Translations under genes and position numbers: made by a program
Notes under the pieces: generated by a model
The model's input: only the letters and a program-made list of their open reading frames with translations
The model's database searches: none
What the model was told of the DNA's origin: nothing
DNA from: Burkholderia ubonensis subsp. mesacidophila
GTDB taxonomy: Bacteria; Pseudomonadota; Gammaproteobacteria; Burkholderiales; Burkholderiaceae
DNA: 64,000 nucleotides
Assembly: GCF_002097715.1 (NCBI RefSeq)
Contig: NZ_CP020739.1
Span: 558,001 to 622,000, forward strand
Direction: 5' to 3'
Shown: positions 60,417-64,000 of the stretch, piece by piece
How the letters are laid out: every line of letters starts with the position of its first letter
How positions within the stretch are numbered: the stretch's first letter is position 1

Positions 60417-60710
60417 CTACTGCTCGTCGTCCTGGCTCGGAATCAGAAATTGACGCAGATCCTGGCCAACCAGCCACTTGGGCACACGCCCCCGTCCCGA
60501 CCACGTCGCGCCCGTGTGCGGATTCCAGTATTTCGGTGAAACTTTCCGCCCGCGCGGCGGCGACTTCGCCATTTCACGAACGTCCACACCGCTTTCGGCC
60601 AACAGTTCAAGCACTCGCCGGGCGATGCGTTGAGCCTCGTGCTCCCTCGCAATTTCGATCTCTTTCTTCAGTAGATCGAATTGCATCATGAGTTCGCTAT
60701 ACGTCTTCAT
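60417..60710 (-). CDS. H-NS family nucleoid-associated protein
   Basis: The 97-aa protein is started at the ATG at 60710, preceded by AGGGG at five bases (a GTG one codon earlier is possible). An N-terminal coiled-coil oligomerisation part (YSELMMQFDLLKKEIEIAREHEAQRIARRVLELL) is followed by the C-terminal DNA-binding motif KVSPKYWNPHTGATWSGRGRVPKWL, the conserved H-NS/BpH3 signature. It should bind AT-rich DNA and silence transcription. It lies 30 bases after the IclR gene stop and next to the AT-rich adhesin promoter region. Confidence 0.92.
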   Translation of the reverse strand: MKTYSELMMQFDLLKKEIEIAREHEAQRIARRVLELLAESGVDVREMAKSPPRGRKVSPKYWNPHTGATWSGRGRVPKWLVGQDLRQFLIPSQDDEQ

Positions 60711-60740
60711 CACGTCCCCTGCTCATCGAATCGAAGCCCA

Positions 60741-61499
60741 TTACGTCACGGCGCGCGTCGAGACCCGGCCGAGTTCGACGGAGATCGCGTTGCTGCAGGC
60801 CTGCAGCCGCGCGAGATAGTCGTGAACGTCGGCGCGGCTGATCCGTACCTCCGGCCCCGTCACGCTGAGGGACGCGATCGCCGTGCCCGCCCGGTCGCAA
60901 ACCGGCACCGCAATCGCGACGACACCCGCCGTCACTTCGCCGACGCTCACCGCGTAGCCTTTGCGCGCGACCGCGTCGAGTTCCTCGGCAAGCTTGAACG
61001 GATCGCCCTGCCCCGTTCTTCGCACTTTCGCGAAATAGGTGTCGCGCACCTCGCCGGGCGCGAACGCGAGCAGCACCTTGCCCGACGCGCCGAGGCTGAC
61101 CGGCCGCCGATTGCCGACGGCGCCGATCGTCCGGATCTCGCGGGACGTCTCGCAGCGCATGATGCAGACCGTTTCGAGCCCGTCTCGCACGCGCAGCACG
61201 ACGGTCTCGTTGATCGCCTGGCTGAGCGCAAGCATGTGGCACTGTGCGGCGTGCACGAGCGCGGTCTGCCGCAACGCGGCGGCACCGATCACAAACGCCT
61301 GCGTTCCAAGCGCATAAGTCGACGTGCGCTCGTCCTGCACGACGAAGCGATGGATCTCGAGCGTGCAAAGCATGCGGTACGCGCGCGATTTGTTGATGCC
61401 GAGCTTCAACGCAAGCCGGGTCACGCCGAGATGTGGATGCTCGGCCACGCAGTTCAAAAGCTTCAGCGCGCTGTCAACCGCTTCGACGATGTAGTTCAT
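60741..61499 (-). CDS. IclR-family transcriptional regulator
   Basis: The 252-aa regulator starts at the ATG at 61499. The N-terminal winged helix-turn-helix (VDSALKLLNCVAEHPHLGVTRLALKLGINKSRAYRMLCTLE) is followed by the effector-binding domain (NETVVLRVRDGLETVCIM..., PVSLGASGKVLLAFAP, AIAVPVCDRAGTAIASLSVTGPEVRI). IclR proteins usually control a neighbouring catabolic gene; none is evident here, so its target is unknown. It may be cotranscribed with the H-NS-like gene. Confidence 0.92.
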   Translation of the reverse strand: MNYIVEAVDSALKLLNCVAEHPHLGVTRLALKLGINKSRAYRMLCTLEIHRFVVQDERTSTYALGTQAFVIGAAALRQTALVHAAQCHMLALSQAINETVVLRVRDGLETVCIMRCETSREIRTIGAVGNRRPVSLGASGKVLLAFAPGEVRDTYFAKVRRTGQGDPFKLAEELDAVARKGYAVSVGEVTAGVVAIAVPVCDRAGTAIASLSVTGPEVRISRADVHDYLARLQACSNAISVELGRVSTRAVT

Positions 61500-61574
61500 T
61501 ACAGGCCCCCCCACCCTGGGCAACGCAGATAATCTCGAATGCGTGGCTGGCTGCCTCGCACCGCACTCATGCGC

Positions 61575-61940
61575 TCAGCACGAGCCCCTCAAGTCCGCGC
61601 CGTGTTTAATGCCGATATGGCGCAGACTTTCCAGCTGATCGCTTGTCCATTTTGAATTCCCAACCGGACAGAGCGGCGACATCGACGATATTTCCACCAA
61701 GTCGTAATAGCTCAACGCGACAGACGATCCATAAATATTCTTCGCCTGCACATCCCCGGGTGTGATTTCATTGGATGCGCAGCGCTCGATGATCGTGTTG
61801 CCACGCAGCACGCACCGCTGCGCCCAGACGACGGAGGGAAGATATTGATCGATCGGAAGCGGGCAATTTGCAAGCAGCCACAGACATAACCGTGGCGTCC
61901 GCCAACGTTCCGGCAGCCAACGCAGAATGCTCACCATCAT
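61575..61940 (-). CDS. Doubtful small hypothetical protein
   Basis: An open frame runs from 62105, but the first 55 codons look non-coding. From the paired Met codons at 61940/61937 the product would have about 121 residues, with a basic N-terminus, a short hydrophobic stretch (PRLCLWLLANC) and several cysteines. No family is recognised. A GGGG just before the Met codons is the only start signal. It may not be a gene. Confidence 0.3.
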   Translation of the reverse strand: MMVSILRWLPERWRTPRLCLWLLANCPLPIDQYLPSVVWAQRCVLRGNTIIERCASNEITPGDVQAKNIYGSSVALSYYDLVEISSMSPLCPVGNSKWTSDQLESLRHIGIKHGADLRGSC

Positions 61941-62477
61941 CCCCGATCCCCGAATCGATGCCGACAATACCGTTATCCCCTGACGTCCTGCGAATATGTT
62001 ATTTCGGCGCGAGACATATACTTCCATCACACAAATTCGCAGCCTTGTTTTATTAGGCGACACACGGACGGTATCACTTATCATCACACAATTAATCGCC
62101 GGCACATCATTATTGCGGGACGCAGTCTAACTCGACTCCTTATTTGTTTACCAATGAAAATGACACGAATTTGTTAAATTTGGACAAGCTGTTTTACCTG
62201 TCGAAAATCTCTTCGTTTTGTTTTTCCTGTTGAAACACAAACATGGATTTCCGTCGGTCATGTATCGGCAGGCAAAACATTTCACCGGGAGGACCGGTCA
62301 ACCCGCTTCCCGCCTTGCAATTCGTCCGACGAGACGATTGCGTTCGACCCTTCGCGCGCCGCGTGTTGAATTTGGCCTCGGCCTGCACTAGCTTTTTTAA
62401 ATGCCCGAACGATGCTGCGATGCCTCGCCAGCCGCGAATCGACGATCGTCGCGGCGCAATCCGATGGAGCACCTGCG
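61941..62477. other. AT-rich intergenic region
   Basis: Apart from the upstream extension of the doubtful ORF, no gene is supported here. The stretch 62040-62240 is clearly AT-rich with T-runs near 62200-62230. It includes the probable promoter of the PEBP-family gene. Confidence 0.4.
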
Positions 62478-63032
62478 ATGCGCTGCCGCGCAGCATCCCT
62501 TCTGATCCCGCTGATCTGCGCCGCCGGATTGGCGGCGCAGAGCATCGCCGAGGAGCACGCCATGACCTTGACCCTGACTTCGCCGGCCTTTCGCGAAGGG
62601 GGCGAGATTCCCCGCCGCCATACCTGCATGGGCGCGGACGTGTCGCCGCCGCTCGCGTGGTCCGGGGTGCCCGCCAACGCAAAGAGCCTCGCGCTGATCG
62701 TCGACGACCCTGACGCGCCGGACCCGGCCGCGCCACAGATGACATGGGTCCACTGGGTGCTGTACAACATCCCGCCCACGGCACCCGGGCTGCAGGAGGC
62801 GCTCGCCGGAAGCGCGCTGCCACCGGGCACGCTCGAAGGCACCAACGACTTCCGGCGTGTCGCGTATGGCGGCCCCTGCCCGCCTGTCGGCCGCCACCGC
62901 TATTTCCACAAGCTGTACGCGCTCGATACGGTGCTGCCCGATCTCCACAAGCCGACCAAGGCCGCGCTGGAGAAGGCGATGCAGGGGCATGTGGTTGCGC
63001 ACGCGGAACTGCTCGGCACGTTTCGGAAGTAA
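62478..63032 (+). CDS. Periplasmic PEBP-family protein (YbhB/YbcL-like)
   Basis: The 184-aa protein is started at the ATG at 62478, preceded by GGAG at eight bases. It has a signal peptide (MRCRAASLLIPLICAAGLAA) and the phosphatidylethanolamine-binding protein fold: ADVSPPLAWSGVP, LIVDDPDAPDP, WVHWVLYNIP, GGPCPPVGRHRYFHKLYALD. An in-frame ATG further down (MTLTLTSPAF) would give the cytoplasmic form. Function of bacterial members is not settled. Convergent with the synthetase gene. Confidence 0.9.
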   Translation: MRCRAASLLIPLICAAGLAAQSIAEEHAMTLTLTSPAFREGGEIPRRHTCMGADVSPPLAWSGVPANAKSLALIVDDPDAPDPAAPQMTWVHWVLYNIPPTAPGLQEALAGSALPPGTLEGTNDFRRVAYGGPCPPVGRHRYFHKLYALDTVLPDLHKPTKAALEKAMQGHVVAHAELLGTFRK

Positions 63033-63128
63033 AGGAACATGACAGGCCGACGAACCCGGCCGCGATGAAAATAGTCGCGCGCCCGGGTCGCGCCGGCCTC
63101 GCCTTGCGCCCCGAGCGCGCGCGCAGCT

Positions 63129-64000
63129 TCACGCAAGCGTCACGTCGACGCGAAACCGCTCCGACTCGACCATGTCGAACTCGCCGATATGCCCGGCGTC
63201 GCGCAGATCGCCTTGCGCCTGCCGCAGCAGCGCGAGGCGCCCCGCCGCGTCGCCGACCGTCACGATCGAAGCGGTGGCCTTCATCGACACCTTCGCCTCC
63301 GACTTTGCGCGGCGAATCTCACGCAGCACATCGGAAACGACGACACTCATCGCGCTGTCCGTATCCGCTCCTGCGAGCATTCGCAGCGATGCGGCGTCGG
63401 GCCACGCCGAGCGATGGATCGACTCCGTTTGCCACCATGACCAGCACTCTTCCGCCGCGAACGGCAGAAATGGCGCGAACAAGCGCTGCAACACGGACAG
63501 GGAAGCGGCCAGCGCGCGGTGCGCGGAGACGGCGCGCGCATCGACACCCCGCGCGCGGCCTTTCACCAATTCCACATAGTCGTCGCAATACCACCAGAAA
63601 AACGCCTCGATATGCTCGATCGCCTTGCTGTAGTCGAGCGCCTCGAATGCCGTGGTCGCCAGCGTCACGACTTCCGCGAGACGCGCGACCATCGCGCGAT
63701 CGAGCGCCTCGCAGAGCGGCGCATCGGGCGCCTCCGCAAAGCCGAGCGCAAGCTTCGAGACGTTCAGCAGTTTCAGCGCGAGACGACGGCCGTTGCGCAT
63801 CTGCGTTTCGTCGAAGGCCGTGTCCATGCCCGGGCGTCCCAGCGCCGCCCAATAGCGCACGCCGTCCGAGCCGTGCGTGTCCAGCAATGCGGCGGGCGTC
63901 ACGACGTTGCCTTTCGATTTGGACATCTTCTTGCGGTCCGGATCGAGAATCCAGCCGGACAGCATCGTGTGCGTCCACGGCAAACACGCGCTCTCCAGAT
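63129..64000 (-). CDS. valS: Valyl-tRNA synthetase, C-terminal part (5' part beyond window), actinobacterial-type
   Basis: The frame is open from the right edge and encodes about 290 residues: the KMSKS loop (WILDPDRKKMSKSKGNVVTP), HGSDGVRYWAALGRPGMDTAFDETQM, the anticodon-binding helical domain (FFWWYCDDYVELVKGRARG, FAPFLPFAAEECWSWW) and a short C-terminus without the long coiled-coil arm of typical proteobacterial ValRS. The wording of the KMSKS region is that of actinobacterial ValRS. This suggests an acquired second copy rather than the housekeeping gene, which would have to lie elsewhere. Confidence 0.9.
   Translation of the reverse strand, partial: LESACLPWTHTMLSGWILDPDRKKMSKSKGNVVTPAALLDTHGSDGVRYWAALGRPGMDTAFDETQMRNGRRLALKLLNVSKLALGFAEAPDAPLCEALDRAMVARLAEVVTLATTAFEALDYSKAIEHIEAFFWWYCDDYVELVKGRARGVDARAVSAHRALAASLSVLQRLFAPFLPFAAEECWSWWQTESIHRSAWPDAASLRMLAGADTDSAMSVVVSDVLREIRRAKSEAKVSMKATASIVTVGDAAGRLALLRQAQGDLRDAGHIGEFDMVESERFRVDVTLA

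Noticed and set aside
63045..63061. Hairpin GGCCG-ACGAACC-CGGCC between convergent genes as a terminator
   Set aside because: The stem is only five pairs and no T-run follows on either strand.

Overview
The window reads as GC-rich Burkholderia-type (beta-proteobacterial) chromosome. It contains two giant surface proteins with ESPR-type extended signal peptides, a two-partner secretion locus laid out like Burkholderia CDI loci, a large PKS/NRPS operon, and islets of AT-richer DNA. Genus is an inference from gene families and composition; no rRNA or tRNA gene was seen. Almost all large genes lie on the minus strand.

Layout. (1) 1-10153: TpsB outer-membrane transporter (cut by the left edge), a 74-aa two-helix membrane protein coupled to the toxin gene, and a 2,761-aa filamentous-haemagglutinin/CdiA-like TpsA. 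(2) 10481-14963: an AT-richer islet bounded by decayed tyrosine-integrase pieces and an imperfect 48-bp inverted repeat. It holds a three-gene operon: a secreted 8-Cys protein, a secreted coiled-coil/hydrophobic-hairpin protein interrupted at an A8 tract, and a 629-aa coiled-coil/hairpin protein. By architecture this looks like an unrecognised multi-component alpha-pore-forming toxin. (3) 15068-16769: a ParD/ParE toxin-antitoxin pair and a DUF4337 membrane protein. (4) 16963-42740: a 25-kb, 11-gene biosynthetic operon, mostly with overlapping start/stop codons, followed by a stub of a second fatty-acyl-AMP ligase. (5) 43497-48419: a tyrosinase operon with a DUF2182 membrane protein, a stand-alone copy of the tyrosinase C-terminal domain and a TPR protein. 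(6) 48906-53312: an Rhs stub with a small downstream ORF, a secreted hypothetical, a TfoX-N protein, an intact DUF3701-like tyrosine integrase, and a small membrane protein. (7) 53367-59846: a 2,159-aa YadA-type trimeric autotransporter with 150-bp coding repeats. (8) 60417-64000: an H-NS-like protein, an IclR regulator, a doubtful small ORF, a periplasmic PEBP/YbhB protein and the 3' part of an actinobacterial-type valyl-tRNA synthetase.

How the biosynthetic genes could work together (inference from domain order). A fatty-acyl-AMP ligase loads a free ACP. The KS-AT-ACP-aminotransferase part of the 3,026-aa megasynthase extends the acyl chain with malonate and converts it to a beta-amino acyl unit. 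Its C-A-T-E module, whose specificity residues read as the Asp code, adds D-Asp, which a SyrP-like TauD oxygenase may beta-hydroxylate. A C-A-T-C protein (Cys-like code with one substitution) and an A-T-TE protein with a condensation domain lacking the catalytic His (Gln-like code) complete a lipotripeptide-like chain. Extra genes encode a luciferase-like monooxygenase, a D-cysteine desulfhydrase/ACC deaminase-type PLP enzyme, an unrecognised 393-aa protein, a ferredoxin-like-fold protein, and, first in the operon, a 75-aa peptide resembling the nitrile-hydratase-type RiPP leader family. No transporter, regulator or phosphopantetheinyl transferase gene was seen in the window.
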